A program made the translations under genes and the position numbers. The notes under the pieces were generated by a model, which ran no database searches, was not told where the DNA came from, and saw only the letters and a list, made by a program, of their open reading frames with translations. This document shows, one piece after another, positions 27,597-38,785 of a stretch of DNA of 64,000 nucleotides. Each line of letters opens with the position of its first letter. Position 1 is the first letter of the stretch. Source of the stretch: Vibrio sp. CB1-14 (GTDB lineage Bacteria; Pseudomonadota; Gammaproteobacteria; Enterobacterales; Vibrionaceae); NCBI RefSeq assembly GCF_040412085.2, contig NZ_CP115920.1, forward strand, positions 3,038,001 to 3,102,000. The letters are read 5' to 3'.

Positions 27597-28459
27597 TATT
27601 TGAACCCTTTCACTTTTTTGATGAGATCATAAGCGTTTTGGATCTCTTGCGATTTCTCTTTTGCTACGTTCATCATCTCTGGAGGTAGACCTTTCGCCAT
27701 AAGCTTATCTGGGTGGTGTTCATTCATTAGCTTTCTGTAAGCACGTTTAACGGCTTTTGAATCAGCATCCTCAGAAATACCCAGCACATCATAGGCATCA
27801 GAAAGCTGCGAGGCGCTGCTTGCTTGCTGCCAATTTCCCTGCTGACCACCTTGGTAGTGACCACCACCAAAGTTGCCACCGCCTTGCTGGAAGCGGAATG
27901 CCGCTTCTTGCATACGCAGGCGCTGTTCAAGCTGTTGAGCCGAGAAGCCTAAGCCTTGTGCGATACGATGCAAGACCTCTCGCTCTGTCGGGTGAACACT
28001 ACCATCTGCGAACGCAGCCGAGATTTGAAGCTCTAAGAAAAACTGCAATAGGTCATGGCGACCACCAGAGGAGATACGTACTTTATCAAGTACACGTTCA
28101 AGCGGAAATTCAGCTGATTTACCATCACGAAACGCTTCTTGTGCCGCACGTTTTTGCTCATTGTTGAGGTTCATGCGATCCATCATGATAGTCGCTAGCT
28201 GGATCTCTTCTGGTGTCACCTGCCCTTTAGCTTTGGCAACGTGCCCCATCACCGCATAAGCAGCATTGAGAAACTCTTCTTGACGCTGCGCTTGGTCCGC
28301 ACCACCAAACCCGCCGCGATTAAACCCACCACGAGCAAAGCCGGATTGGTTGAGTCGGCGCGCTTTGTCAAACTGGTGCCCCAAAAACAAGCCAAACAGC
28401 GCCCCTAACGGGCTACCAAACAACATGCCGAAAAATACGCCTAAAATTTTACCTATCAT
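27596..28459 (-). CDS. djlA: Membrane-anchored co-chaperone DjlA
   Basis: The 287-residue protein has an N-terminal glycine-rich membrane segment (about 1-28; IGKILGVFFGMLFGSPLGALFG) as in DjlA. A TerB/DjlA-like helical domain (about 60-165) and a glycine/glutamine-rich linker follow. A C-terminal J domain (about 220-287) carries the HPD motif in NEHHPDKLMAKG. It stimulates DnaK at the inner membrane. I start at ATG 28459, where the membrane segment begins; a longer frame to 28528 adds 23 non-matching residues. It diverges from lptD, the usual gamma-proteobacterial arrangement. Confidence 0.93.
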   Translation of the reverse strand: MIGKILGVFFGMLFGSPLGALFGLFLGHQFDKARRLNQSGFARGGFNRGGFGGADQAQRQEEFLNAAYAVMGHVAKAKGQVTPEEIQLATIMMDRMNLNNEQKRAAQEAFRDGKSAEFPLERVLDKVRISSGGRHDLLQFFLELQISAAFADGSVHPTEREVLHRIAQGLGFSAQQLEQRLRMQEAAFRFQQGGGNFGGGHYQGGQQGNWQQASSASQLSDAYDVLGISEDADSKAVKRAYRKLMNEHHPDKLMAKGLPPEMMNVAKEKSQEIQNAYDLIKKVKGFK

Positions 28460-28618
28460 GTGATGTATGTGCTCTTTATTTATGAATTTTTGCGCTGATT
28501 CGCAGTCTACTAGTGTCGTTGAGGTCAATTTCCTTTATGATAGAGACCGTCTTATAAACGATTCAATATCAATCGAATTCAACTGAATGAATCAAGTTAA
28601 ACAGGATAGTACAACTCG

Positions 28619-30940
28619 ATGTCACGTTTTTCCCGCACTTATCTAGCGGCCTCTATTGGTGCTGCGCTGCTAGCGTCTTACGCAAATGCCGAAGAAACAT
28701 CGAAAAACAGTGGACAATCCATGCCACCAGCAGAGCAGTGCTCTGTTGATACTGCACAAAGTTCAGACTCCAATCAAGAGCCAATCAATATTGAGGCCGA
28801 CTCTCTGGAGGCCATCAATGGCGAGCGTGCAACCTACAAAGGCGACGTGGTGGTTGTCCAAGGTAATAAAACCATTACTGCTGACAGCGTGACGCTCCAC
28901 CAAGACGACAACGTCGTCGTCGCTGAAGGCAATGTCACCATTGACGATGGCCAGTTTAATGCCGTATCTGACAAAATCACTAACGATTTAAATAAAGATG
29001 TCATTACTGCTGAAAACACGCAGTATAAAATGTTGTGTGGGGGTGGACGCGGCGATGCTGTGTACATTTCAAAAACGGGCAAGTCGCTCTATCAAATCAA
29101 CGATGGCTCGATCACCACTTGTCCAGAAGATGACAATTCATGGCGCTTTCTAGCCGATGACATTCGAGTCGATCAAGACAATGAAGTAGCTACCCTTTAC
29201 GGGAGTCGTGTGGAAGTAAAAGATGTCCCGATCTTCTACATGCCTTATATGACGATGCCTACCAGTAACAAGCGAAAAACCGGTGTCCTATTCCCGTCAC
29301 TTTCACTAGGCTCAAAAAACGGCCTGGAGCTACAGATCCCAGTTTACTGGAACCTAGCCCCTAACTACGACTTGCTTACCACTTTCCACTACATGCAAAC
29401 GCGTGGCTTGCAACTAAAAGGGGATTTTCGCTATCTGACCTCAACCAGTAGTGGTGAATTGAAAGGCGAGTACCTTGCTGACGACCAAAAATACCCTGAA
29501 AAAGATCAGCGCTGGGCATTCCAATACAAAAATAACAGTAATTTTGGTCAGCACTGGAAATTGGATGTCGATTACTCTCAGGTAAGTGATAACGACTACT
29601 TCCAAGATCTCGATTCTAGCATCGGTAGCCGCTCAGAAGGTCAACTGTCGCAAAAAGGGACTGTTGCCTATCGCGAGCAGTTCTGGGATGCAGCGATCAC
29701 GGTTCAAGACTTCCAAATTCTGGTTGATGATACTAAGCCTTACCGCTTAATGCCGCAGTTTGAATTTAACTACTACCGCCCTGAAATTTATCAAAACCTG
29801 AACTTTGATTTGGTCAGCAGTATCTCTCGCTTTGAGACCGACGATGAGAAAAAGCCTTCGGCGACTCGTGTTCACGTGGAGCCTGGCATCACTCTGCCTC
29901 TTTCAAATACTTGGGGTACTTGGACAACCGAAGCTCGCTACCTCTTAACGCAATATAATCAAGAAATTGACAACCTAAACATCGCTGATGTCGGTCCGTT
30001 GGAAGAGAAAGTCACTCGTGCATTGCCAGAGTTTCGCACTCATGCGGGCATGGTGTTTGAGCGCGATACCGCCTCTATTAATGGTTACACACAAACCCTA
30101 GAGCCGCAGGTTCAATACTTGTACGTGCCAGAAGTTGATCAAAGTAATATCTTTAATTACGACACCACTTTATTGCAAACCGATTACTACGGCCTGTTCC
30201 GTAGCCGCCGTTTCAGTGGCGTGGACAAAGTCGCAGCAGCCAACCAAATTAGCTACGGTGCGACGTCGCGTTTTTACGATGGTGGACAAAAAGAACGTCT
30301 AGCAATCTCATTTGGTCAAATTTACTACCTTGATCCGGCAAGTAAAAACCCAAATAGCGCCACCGACAATGAGTCTTCAAACTACTCATCATGGGCAATT
30401 GAGACCGATTTTAACTACAACGATCGCGTGTTCTACCATGGCGGGATTCAATATGATATTGATTCATCTTCGGTATCACTCGCCAATAGTGCAGTCGAGT
30501 ATCGGGTCGAAGACGACTTCATCCAAGCCAACTATCGCTACGTGACCAAAGAGTACATCGAAAGTATTAACAGCTATAGCAACGATGAACTGTCAAAGTT
30601 AACACGTAACGGTATAAACCAAGTTGGCCTTTTAGGTGGTTATCAAATTAACCGCAACTGGATCGCAACTGGTCAGTATTACTATGACATGACCGAGCGC
30701 GTATCCATTGAATGGCTGGCCAAATTAGAGTATCAATCGGATTGTTGGTATTTTGGTGTCGACTACAGCCGCCAACTTCGTAGCTGGGAGTCTGGTATTG
30801 TGGGTATTGGCGGCGCTAACTTCGAAGACAACATTCGATTTAGCTTTGGTATCACAGGTCTTGGTGGCAGCTCACGTGCCCCTGAGCCACCAAATGGTAA
30901 CGCGCTGAAATACGGCAGACCGTTTATACTTAACCAATAA
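28619..30940 (+). CDS. lptD: LPS assembly protein LptD
   Basis: The 773-residue outer-membrane protein has a signal peptide (cleavage near ANA24|EE), an N-terminal OstA/LptA-like jellyroll domain (about 55-185; ADSLEAINGERATYKGDVVV) and a large C-terminal beta-barrel ending in FILNQ. It inserts lipopolysaccharide into the outer leaflet with LptE. I find four cysteines: C41, C140, C168 and C709 (in SDCWYFG). E. coli LptD has a C-terminal CC pair here, so the disulfide network must differ. It is followed by surA, its folding chaperone, 88 bp downstream. Confidence 0.96.
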   Translation: MSRFSRTYLAASIGAALLASYANAEETSKNSGQSMPPAEQCSVDTAQSSDSNQEPINIEADSLEAINGERATYKGDVVVVQGNKTITADSVTLHQDDNVVVAEGNVTIDDGQFNAVSDKITNDLNKDVITAENTQYKMLCGGGRGDAVYISKTGKSLYQINDGSITTCPEDDNSWRFLADDIRVDQDNEVATLYGSRVEVKDVPIFYMPYMTMPTSNKRKTGVLFPSLSLGSKNGLELQIPVYWNLAPNYDLLTTFHYMQTRGLQLKGDFRYLTSTSSGELKGEYLADDQKYPEKDQRWAFQYKNNSNFGQHWKLDVDYSQVSDNDYFQDLDSSIGSRSEGQLSQKGTVAYREQFWDAAITVQDFQILVDDTKPYRLMPQFEFNYYRPEIYQNLNFDLVSSISRFETDDEKKPSATRVHVEPGITLPLSNTWGTWTTEARYLLTQYNQEIDNLNIADVGPLEEKVTRALPEFRTHAGMVFERDTASINGYTQTLEPQVQYLYVPEVDQSNIFNYDTTLLQTDYYGLFRSRRFSGVDKVAAANQISYGATSRFYDGGQKERLAISFGQIYYLDPASKNPNSATDNESSNYSSWAIETDFNYNDRVFYHGGIQYDIDSSSVSLANSAVEYRVEDDFIQANYRYVTKEYIESINSYSNDELSKLTRNGINQVGLLGGYQINRNWIATGQYYYDMTERVSIEWLAKLEYQSDCWYFGVDYSRQLRSWESGIVGIGGANFEDNIRFSFGITGLGGSSRAPEPPNGNALKYGRPFILNQ

Positions 30941-30984
30941 TCGCCAAGCCGTCACACGATGACATCATGCAAAGAACTTAATTC

Positions 30985-31014
30985 ACTTCACAGACTCATA
31001 GTCTGTGAAGTTTT
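30985..31014 (+). other. Perfect 12-bp hairpin between lptD and surA
   Basis: ACTTCACAGACT (30985-30996) and AGTCTGTGAAGT (31000-31011) are perfect complements around a CAT loop, followed by TTTT. It ends about 15 bases before the surA ATG. It could act as a leaky terminator or as an element controlling surA translation. Confidence 0.65.
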
Positions 31015-31028
31015 CACTGGGAATATCG

Positions 31029-32327
31029 ATGAAATTTATTAGTACACTCTTTTCAACTTGCCTATTGGCGGCCATGTCGTTTCAAGCAGCAGCGGAGCCC
31101 GTTGAGCTTGACCGTGTTAGAGTCATTGTTAACGATGGCGTGATTTTGCAAAGTGATATCGACTCAGCTACCAAAACCCTCACAGCTAACGCGCGTAAGA
31201 ACAACCAAGAGCTGCCTTCAGACGATATTTTGCTAGAACAGATCTTAGATAAACTGATCCTAGAAAAACTGCAGCTTCAAGAAGCTGAGCGTATCGGTGT
31301 TCGTATCGACGATAACCGCTTGTCACAAGCCCTTGGCGATATCGCAGCGAACAACGAGCAAACCCAAGAGCAGCTTCGTCAAACGGTCGCCGAAGAAGGC
31401 CTATCATGGGAAGCATTTCGCGAGCAAATTCGTGATGAAATTGCTGCCAGTGAAGCACGTAATGCTATGGTAAGACAGCGCATCAACATTCTTCCTGCAG
31501 AGGTTGATAACCTTTCTGAGCTGCTCGCGAAAGAAAGTGACGCGACAGTGACTTACAAGATCCGCCACATTCAGCTTCGCTTTAACGATGGTGAAGATAA
31601 GAGCGTTCAAGAGAAGCAAGCAGAAACCATTATCGAACGACTAAACGGCGGTGAAGACTTCGCAACCATGGCCTATACCTTCTCGAAAGGTCCAAAAGCA
31701 CTAGAAGGTGGTGATTGGGGCTGGATGCGTAAAGAGGAAATGCCAACTATCTTTGCTGACCAAATCAACATGCAGACCAAAGGAACCATCATTGGTCCAT
31801 TTCGTAGCGGCGTTGGTTTTCACATCCTGAAAATCGAAGACGTGAAAGGTCTAGAAACCGTCTCTGTGACTGAAGTAAATGCCCGTCATATTCTGATCAA
31901 GCCAACGGTTATCCTTAGTGATGAGGGCGTGAAACGTCAGCTCAACACCATTATTCAAAAAGTTCAATCTGGTGAAGCGAGCTTTGCCGAAATGGCTGAA
32001 CAGTTCAGCCAAGATCCAGGCTCAGCAGTACAAGGTGGTGAACTCGGCTATCAAACCCCAGAGCTTTATGTGCCTGAATTTAAGCACCAAGTGGAAACCC
32101 TACCGGTTAAACAGATCAGTGAACCATTTAAAACCGTTCACGGCTGGCACATTGTAGAAGTTCTGGATCGCCGCGATGTCGACAAAACAGGTTCTGCGAT
32201 GCAAAACCGTGCATACCGTATCCTATTTAACCGTAAGTTTAATGAAGAAGCATCAGCATGGATCCAAGAACTTCGTGCGAGTGCCTTTGTAGAGATGGTT
32301 GAGGACGAAGAGAATGCAACCAATTAA
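31029..32327 (+). CDS. surA: Periplasmic chaperone and peptidyl-prolyl isomerase SurA
   Basis: The 432-residue protein has a signal peptide (cleavage near AA22|E), an N-terminal chaperone domain with [18 protein letters not shown], two parvulin domains (around 170-275 and 285-385; [43 protein letters not shown]) and a C-terminal helix. It escorts outer-membrane proteins, including LptD. I start at ATG 31029, with GGGA 6-9 bases upstream and a signal peptide directly after it, rather than at GTG 31005. The pdxA start lies inside its 3' end. Confidence 0.96.
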   Translation: MKFISTLFSTCLLAAMSFQAAAEPVELDRVRVIVNDGVILQSDIDSATKTLTANARKNNQELPSDDILLEQILDKLILEKLQLQEAERIGVRIDDNRLSQALGDIAANNEQTQEQLRQTVAEEGLSWEAFREQIRDEIAASEARNAMVRQRINILPAEVDNLSELLAKESDATVTYKIRHIQLRFNDGEDKSVQEKQAETIIERLNGGEDFATMAYTFSKGPKALEGGDWGWMRKEEMPTIFADQINMQTKGTIIGPFRSGVGFHILKIEDVKGLETVSVTEVNARHILIKPTVILSDEGVKRQLNTIIQKVQSGEASFAEMAEQFSQDPGSAVQGGELGYQTPELYVPEFKHQVETLPVKQISEPFKTVHGWHIVEVLDRRDVDKTGSAMQNRAYRILFNRKFNEEASAWIQELRASAFVEMVEDEENATN

Positions 32328-33303
32328 GCGCATTATCGTTACCGCCGGTGAGCCGGCGGGCATCGGCCCCGATTTGGCGGTAGCTTTGTCGCAAAAATCA
32401 TGGCCACATCAAGTGGTCATTTGCGCAGATAAGTCACTGATAGCGAATCGAGCTAAGCAACTTGGTATCAACGTCGAACTGGTTGACTTCGACGAGCAGA
32501 ACTTTGATTCCCAACAGCAAGGGCGCCTGGTCATTCTCCATGAACCGTTATCCGTTCCTGCAAAAGCTGGCGTTCTGGATGAAAGAAACGGTCAGTACGT
32601 ACTAAATACCCTAGAAAAAGCCGCAAAAGGCTGTATGAATGGTCAATTTGATGCTATTGTCACCGGCCCTGTGCACAAAGGGGTGATCAATCGCGCTGGC
32701 GTTAGCTTCAGTGGCCATACTGAGTTCTTTGCTGAGGTATCCAATACACCACTTGTGGTGATGATGCTAGCAACGGAAGGGTTAAGAACGGCACTGGTTA
32801 CAACACACCTTCCTTTAACGGAGGTGCCTAATGCCATCACCGAGGATCGCGTAACGCGAATCGTCGACATACTGCATCACGATTTGGTCACCAAGTTTGG
32901 CATCAAAACGCCAAACATCTATGTCTGCGGCCTAAACCCTCACGCGGGTGAAGATGGCTGCCTAGGTATGGAAGAGATTGAAACCATCACTCCTACCCTA
33001 GAGAAACTTCGCACAGAGAAAAATTATCAGCTTGTTGGCCCACTACCCGCCGACACGATATTTAATGACAAATACTTACGCGAAGCAGATGCTGTCTTAG
33101 GCATGTATCACGATCAAGTCCTTCCTGTATTGAAATACAAAGGCTTTGGTCGTTCAGTAAACATCACTCTTGGTCTACCCTTTATAAGGACATCGGTTGA
33201 TCATGGCACTGCGATTGATCTTGCTGGCACAGGCCAAGCAGACTTTGGCAGCTTTGAGACAGCGCTGGCGTACGCAATAGACTTAGTAGAGAGCAGACAA
33301 TGA
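32314..33303 (+). CDS. pdxA: 4-Hydroxythreonine-4-phosphate dehydrogenase
   Basis: The 329-residue enzyme (same length as in E. coli) of vitamin B6 synthesis begins [20 protein letters not shown]. It has the metal-binding histidines in GHTEFFAE and [12 protein letters not shown] and the block [11 protein letters not shown]. It oxidises 4-phosphohydroxy-L-threonine for pyridoxal phosphate. I use ATG 32314, which overlaps surA by 14 bp with GAAGAG before it; a TTG at 32299 only extends the frame. Its stop overlaps rsmA by 4 bp. This surA-pdxA-rsmA coupling is conserved in enteric bacteria. Confidence 0.96.
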   Translation: MQPIKRIIVTAGEPAGIGPDLAVALSQKSWPHQVVICADKSLIANRAKQLGINVELVDFDEQNFDSQQQGRLVILHEPLSVPAKAGVLDERNGQYVLNTLEKAAKGCMNGQFDAIVTGPVHKGVINRAGVSFSGHTEFFAEVSNTPLVVMMLATEGLRTALVTTHLPLTEVPNAITEDRVTRIVDILHHDLVTKFGIKTPNIYVCGLNPHAGEDGCLGMEEIETITPTLEKLRTEKNYQLVGPLPADTIFNDKYLREADAVLGMYHDQVLPVLKYKGFGRSVNITLGLPFIRTSVDHGTAIDLAGTGQADFGSFETALAYAIDLVESRQ

Positions 33304-34106
33304 GAAATGATGTCCACTTAGGGCACAAGGCCAGAAAACGCTTTGGTCAGAACTTCCTGAACGATCCGTACATCATCGATGGTATCGTATCTTCAATTAA
33401 CCCAAGACCGGGCCAAAACCTGGTTGAGATCGGTCCGGGTCTTGGCGCGATTACTGAGCCAGTGGGTAAAGAAGTCGACAAGTTTACGGTTATCGAACTC
33501 GACCGTGACTTGGCACAGCGTCTGCGTACTCACCCAGATCTTGCTGACAAGCTAACGATTCACGAAGGCGATGCAATGCGTTTTGACTTCACTCAGCTGG
33601 TGAAGCCAAACAACAAACTGCGTATCTTTGGTAACCTACCATATAACATCTCTACGCCTTTGATGTTCCACCTATTTGAATTCCATAAAGACATTCAAGA
33701 CATGCACTTTATGCTTCAAAAAGAAGTAGTTAACCGTCTAGCAGCAGGGCCAGGCAGTAAAGCTTATGGCCGTCTAACGGTCATGGCGCAGTACTACTGT
33801 AAAGTGGTACCTGTACTTGAAGTTCCGCCAACAGCATTCGTGCCGCCGCCGAAAGTTGACTCAGCGGTTGTGCGCCTAGTGCCTTACGAGGAGCTACCGT
33901 ACCCAGCAACCAGCCTTAAATGGCTCGATCGCGTATGTCGCGAAGGCTTCAACCAGCGTCGTAAGACCGTGCGTAACTGCTATAAAGCACTCATGTCGGC
34001 AGAAACCCTGGAAGAGCTTGGTGTGAACCCATCAATGCGCCCAGAGAACCTGACGCTGCAACAGTTTGTTGACATGGCAAACTGGCTCGACGCCAACCAT
34101 GGATAA
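33300..34106 (+). CDS. rsmA: 16S rRNA adenine dimethyltransferase RsmA (KsgA)
   Basis: The 268-residue SAM-dependent methyltransferase has the N-terminal [10 protein letters not shown] block, the SAM-binding motif [13 protein letters not shown] and the catalytic [10 protein letters not shown] motif. It dimethylates two adjacent adenines near the 3' end of 16S rRNA late in 30S assembly; loss gives kasugamycin resistance. The ATG overlaps the pdxA stop (ATGA). It closes the lptD-surA-pdxA-rsmA run before a strong terminator, while apaG-apaH follow as a separate unit. Confidence 0.97.
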   Translation: MRNDVHLGHKARKRFGQNFLNDPYIIDGIVSSINPRPGQNLVEIGPGLGAITEPVGKEVDKFTVIELDRDLAQRLRTHPDLADKLTIHEGDAMRFDFTQLVKPNNKLRIFGNLPYNISTPLMFHLFEFHKDIQDMHFMLQKEVVNRLAAGPGSKAYGRLTVMAQYYCKVVPVLEVPPTAFVPPPKVDSAVVRLVPYEELPYPATSLKWLDRVCREGFNQRRKTVRNCYKALMSAETLEELGVNPSMRPENLTLQQFVDMANWLDANHG

Positions 34107-34122
34107 TACAAATCAATAACAG

Positions 34123-34158
34123 AAAAAACGCTCACTAGCTTGCTATTGAGCGTTTTTT
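34123..34158 (+). terminator. rsmA terminator
   Basis: AAAAAACGCTCA (34123-34134) pairs with TGAGCGTTTTTT (34147-34158) and ends in a T-run. Confidence 0.9.
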
Positions 34159-34199
34159 GTCATATCTGAATATGCACTTCAAGCAGTTAGGAGATTGAC

Positions 34200-34580
34200 A
34201 TGGAGTCGACCACGCCATGCATTAAATGCCAAGTACACACTAAGTACGTTGAAGAACAATCCGATCCAGACAACAACCGTTATGTTTTTGCCTACATCAT
34301 TACTATCAAAAATCTAAGTCAGGAAACGGTTCAACTGATAAGCCGACGTTGGCTCATTACCGATGCCAATGGCAAACAGCTTACCGTAGAGGGCGACGGT
34401 GTCGTGGGTCAGCAGCCAGTGATAGAGAAAAATGATGAGTATACCTACACCAGCGGTACCGCGATCGAAACGCCACTCGGCGTGATGCAAGGGCACTACA
34501 TCATGCTAGATGCCAACGGCAAACAGTTTACCGCCGAAATTGAGCCATTCCGCTTAGCCATTCCCAACATACTGAATTAA
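34200..34580 (+). CDS. apaG: ApaG protein
   Basis: This 126-residue protein is a fibronectin-type-III-like beta-sandwich of the ApaG/CorD family: [50 protein letters not shown] and [17 protein letters not shown]. Its biochemical role is not firmly known, though it is linked to Mg/Co homeostasis phenotypes. The ATG has TAGGAG upstream. It is 8 bp before apaH and probably co-transcribed with it, as in E. coli. Confidence 0.95.
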   Translation: MESTTPCIKCQVHTKYVEEQSDPDNNRYVFAYIITIKNLSQETVQLISRRWLITDANGKQLTVEGDGVVGQQPVIEKNDEYTYTSGTAIETPLGVMQGHYIMLDANGKQFTAEIEPFRLAIPNILN

Positions 34581-34588
34581 GGAACACT

Positions 34589-35392
34589 GTGGCCAACTAC
34601 ATTGTCGGAGACATTCAAGGCTGTCTCGATGAACTGCAGCTTTTATTAGCTAGCGTTAGCTTTAACCCGCAACAAGATACCATTTGGTTCGCTGGCGATC
34701 TCGTCGCAAGAGGACCAAAGTCTTTAGAAACACTTAGGTATGTTAAATCACTAGGAGATGCGGCTAAGGTTTGTTTAGGCAACCACGATTTACATCTTCT
34801 TGCGGTGTCTTTAGGCGTTCACAAAACAAAGCCAAAGGACAAAACGTTACCCATCCTCGAAGCGAGCGACAGAGACGAGTTACTTAACTGGCTAAGACAA
34901 CAACCATTATTGCTTGAACATGATGAGTTTGTCGTTTGTCATGCGGGGATCTCACCACAATGGACACTGAAACAAGCGAAGAAATGCGCAAAAAAGGTAG
35001 CAAAAAAGCTACGCGGAGACGATTGGCAGTCACTGATCAAAAACATGTATAGCAACGAGCCGGACGCCTGGTCTTCTGAACTCAAAGGGATTGAGCGACT
35101 TCGCTATACCATCAATGCTTACACCCGAATGCGATTTTGTTTTCCTGATGGTCGCTTAGACATGGGTTGCAAGCTCCCTCCTTCAGAAGTAAATCCGAGT
35201 GAATATGTACCCTGGTTTGCCCTACCATCACGTGAGCCACTGAGTAAAACTGTGATTTTTGGTCATTGGGCAGCGCTGGGTGGTTATGTCAGCGAAGAGG
35301 TCATAGGGCTTGATACCGGCTGTGTATGGGGTGGGGAACTGACCATGATCCGCTGGGAAGACAAAGCGCTATTTAGTCAGCCTGCGCTGTAA
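34589..35392 (+). CDS. apaH: Diadenosine tetraphosphatase (symmetrical)
   Basis: The 267-residue metallophosphatase has the PPP-family motifs GDIQGCLDEL (7-16), GDLVARGPKS and GNHDLHLL, then GHWAALGG. It cleaves Ap4A to two ADP and in some bacteria removes NpN caps from RNA. The start is GTG 34589 with AAGGAA just before it. It is the second gene of apaG-apaH. A hairpin shared with the convergent folA lies after the stop. Confidence 0.96.
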   Translation: MANYIVGDIQGCLDELQLLLASVSFNPQQDTIWFAGDLVARGPKSLETLRYVKSLGDAAKVCLGNHDLHLLAVSLGVHKTKPKDKTLPILEASDRDELLNWLRQQPLLLEHDEFVVCHAGISPQWTLKQAKKCAKKVAKKLRGDDWQSLIKNMYSNEPDAWSSELKGIERLRYTINAYTRMRFCFPDGRLDMGCKLPPSEVNPSEYVPWFALPSREPLSKTVIFGHWAALGGYVSEEVIGLDTGCVWGGELTMIRWEDKALFSQPAL

Positions 35393-35404
35393 CAATCGAT
35401 AAAA

Positions 35405-35428
35405 CTCGCCAGTCAATGAACTGGCGAG
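35405..35428 (-). terminator. Hairpin between apaH and folA
   Basis: CTCGCCAGT (35405-35413) pairs with ACTGGCGAG (35420-35428). A TTTT run follows on the minus strand, so it best serves folA. Confidence 0.75.
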
Positions 35429-35438
35429 CTGTAAAAAC

Positions 35439-35918
35439 TTAACGCTCTAACACCACAAACTCCATGTTGTAGGCATTTTTTTCATCCGCACTGTAATGCT
35501 CACTATGGCTCTGCTGCCAACCTTCTCCCCAGTCAGGAAATTGCGTATCTCCATCAAGCTTGGCATCAATATGGGTCAGATACAGTTTATTTGCCATCGG
35601 AAGACAGTGACTATAGAAGCTACCGCCACCAATGATCATCGCTTCTTCGACATCGCTAACCAGCTCCAATGCCTGTTCAAGCGAGGTCACCGTATCCACA
35701 CCTTCGATAGACAGCTCACTGTTACGACTCACAACAATATTGCGACGCCCCGGTAGTGGGCGTCCGATAGACTCATAAGTCTTACGACCCATAATCACAG
35801 GCTTACCCATCGTGCAGCGCTTAAACCAAGCAAAATCAGCCGGTAAATGCCACGGCATTTGGTTGTCCTTACCAATGATACGATTGTCTGCCATAGCGGC
35901 TATCATACTGATGATCAT
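35439..35918 (-). CDS. folA: Dihydrofolate reductase
   Basis: At 159 residues this matches chromosomal DHFR. It has the N-terminal MIAAMADNRIIGKDNQMPWHLPADFAWF split as usual (MIAAMADNRIIG, then MPWHLPADF with the catalytic acidic residue), MGRKTYESIGRPLPGR for NADPH and folate binding, and GGGSFYSHCLPMANKLYLT. It reduces dihydrofolate to tetrahydrofolate and is the trimethoprim target. The first Met or Met5 could be the start. The YjjB/YjjP pair lies just upstream on the same strand (16 bp). Confidence 0.97.
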   Translation of the reverse strand: MIISMIAAMADNRIIGKDNQMPWHLPADFAWFKRCTMGKPVIMGRKTYESIGRPLPGRRNIVVSRNSELSIEGVDTVTSLEQALELVSDVEEAMIIGGGSFYSHCLPMANKLYLTHIDAKLDGDTQFPDWGEGWQQSHSEHYSADEKNAYNMEFVVLER

Positions 35919-35934
35919 GATTGTTTATTCCTAA

Positions 35935-36402
35935 TTAGACGATTGGGCGACGGCGGTAGAATAACAGCCCTGGCATCGCAAGACCAACCGCGAGTCCTGC
36001 GATAATGAACATCGCCTTCAAAAAGTTCTCAAGAAGCGTTGCTAGCAGCTCTGGGGTGTAGCCTAAGTGATTGATCTCCACCATCGCAATCATGGCTTTG
36101 AAAGCAAATACACCTGGCACCATAGGGATCAAAGCGGCGACTGTGAACACTTTTGGATGAGCCAAAAACTTATGAGACCAATGCACACCAATCATACCAA
36201 CCAGAGTTGCGGCAAAAAAGGTCGCCCACTCAATCGGCACCCCGTAATGCATCATTAAAAAACGCGAGCCATGACCGATCGCGCCACCAATAGCGCAGTA
36301 CGCCAACGCATTTTGCGGCACGTTAAATACCAGAGCAAAACCCACCGCTGGTATGGCGGCAAAAAACATATCATTAAGTAGAGCGAGTAGCAGTTCCATC
36401 AT
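35935..36402 (-). CDS. YjjB-like threonine/serine exporter subunit
   Basis: This 155-residue membrane protein has about five helices and matches YjjB (ThrE C-terminal half) in AAIPAVGFALVFNVPQNALAYCAI, GHGSRF, HKFLAHPKVFTVAALIPMVPG and LFYRRRP. YjjB works with YjjP as a split ThrE-type exporter; in E. coli the pair exports succinate. I use ATG 36402, which overlaps the yjjP stop as TAATG; an in-frame GTG at 36414 is less likely. It forms an obvious two-gene unit with yjjP, close to folA. Confidence 0.88.
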   Translation of the reverse strand: MMELLLALLNDMFFAAIPAVGFALVFNVPQNALAYCAIGGAIGHGSRFLMMHYGVPIEWATFFAATLVGMIGVHWSHKFLAHPKVFTVAALIPMVPGVFAFKAMIAMVEINHLGYTPELLATLLENFLKAMFIIAGLAVGLAMPGLLFYRRRPIV

Positions 36403-37169
36403 TACTGTACCCACCCTAATACGTTGGTAATGCTCATCGCACCAACGATACCTAAACAGGTCGCGAGCGTTAGTAAGCTTGCCATCACAAAGCGGGCAAT
36501 CCCCATATTAATGTAGCCTTTGAGCATATCGGCCACCGAGTTAATCAGCGGAAAACCAGGCACCAACATCAGTACCGAAGAGGCCATCACTAACTGTGGC
36601 TTGTCTCCGATTCCATAAATCACGGCTTGTGCGGAGATGAGCGTAGTGACAAAAGCAGTGATCGCGAAATTGAGTAGCGGATTGAAGTGACGATGACCAA
36701 ACTCCTGACGCACAATCATGCCCAAGCCAGACGCTAAAAAGGTCATACCAAACACCGCCCAATCTCCTCCGGCTAAGCGGCTAAAAGCAGCACAAGAAAG
36801 ACCTATCATCACCACCACTAACCAGCGGTTGTAACGTTCTGGGCTGATTTGGTTAAGCTTTTTTTGAGCCAGTTGATAGTCGAGAATGCCCTTTTCCATC
36901 ATGATGCAGATGCGCTGAATCTGCGTAACGACCCGCATATTCAAGCCGCGATCTGGGCTTCGACGTGCCGTGGTGACGCAATGTTCGTTGTAAACAGTAG
37001 TGACGACTAGAGAGCTAGCAGAGAGCGATACTTCCACTTCATCCATGCCCGCTGCTTTGCCGATTCGATGTGTAATGTGACCAACCAGGGTGCTTTCAGC
37101 GCCATGAGCTAACAGCATTTGGCCTGCTTGAGCAATCAGCCGAGAGACTGCTCTTTGATTAGGTGCCAT
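36402..37169 (-). CDS. YjjP-like threonine/serine exporter subunit
   Basis: The 255-residue protein is the ThrE N-terminal-half partner. It has a cytoplasmic N-domain (RAVSRLIAQAGQMLLAHGAES, VEVSLSASSLVVTT) followed by about five membrane helices (GLSCAAFSRLAGGDWAVF, then VLMLVPGFPLINSVADML). I start at ATG 37169 because AAGGAT precedes it and the family begins here; an extension to 37256 adds 29 unmatched residues. It is coupled to yjjB by TAATG. Confidence 0.88.
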   Translation of the reverse strand: MAPNQRAVSRLIAQAGQMLLAHGAESTLVGHITHRIGKAAGMDEVEVSLSASSLVVTTVYNEHCVTTARRSPDRGLNMRVVTQIQRICIMMEKGILDYQLAQKKLNQISPERYNRWLVVVMIGLSCAAFSRLAGGDWAVFGMTFLASGLGMIVRQEFGHRHFNPLLNFAITAFVTTLISAQAVIYGIGDKPQLVMASSVLMLVPGFPLINSVADMLKGYINMGIARFVMASLLTLATCLGIVGAMSITNVLGWVQ

Positions 37170-37312
37170 GTATCCTTCCAAGCATGTTGTTCTAGGCAAA
37201 TGTTTTGCCAATCCATAATTTATTTGGCCGATTGGTTTCTGCCAAACAAAGTGCAAACGTTTGAGCCGGTTAGTTTGCCTCAGTTTCTGAGTCAGAGAAA
37301 TGATTTAGGTAC

Positions 37313-37342
37313 AAAAAAACCGCAATAACAATTGCGGTTTTT
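37313..37342 (-). terminator. cgtA terminator
   Basis: The stem CCGCAAT (37320-37326) with ATTGCGG (37331-37337) is flanked by A- and T-runs. On the minus strand it ends with seven T residues, downstream of cgtA. Confidence 0.88.
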
Positions 37343-37358
37343 CATTCTAGATGCGGAT

Positions 37359-38531
<1,173 letters not shown>

Positions 38532-38713
38532 TTACTCCGACTACTTCTTCGCTTACCCACCATAAGGATAAGACGTCATCACGACGCACCTTATGGCTTC
38601 ATTCGATTATCACTACATTTTAGCAGATGACAGAGACGACTCCCCACCAAGCTAGACCCTGTCTAAACCTAGAGTTTCGTCTCTATCGACTGCCTTCATT
38701 TTCAATAAAAATT

Positions 38714-38742
38714 AAAAACCCCGCCGACTCGGCAGGGCTTTT
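38714..38742 (-). terminator. rpmA terminator
   Basis: CCC-C-GCCG (38720-38726 region) pairs with CGGC-A-GGG around ACT with one internal mismatch. An A-run on the plus strand gives the U-tract for rplU-rpmA on the minus strand. Some read-through to cgtA is possible. Confidence 0.75.
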
Positions 38743-38785
38743 GAATTCAGCTTGAAAGCATTGTGTAATTTAGCGAGACGCTTAA

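Noticed and set aside
27757..28167. 136-codon plus-strand frame opposite djlA
   Set aside because: It is a His/Arg-rich shadow of the J-domain linker region and lies wholly inside a confident gene.
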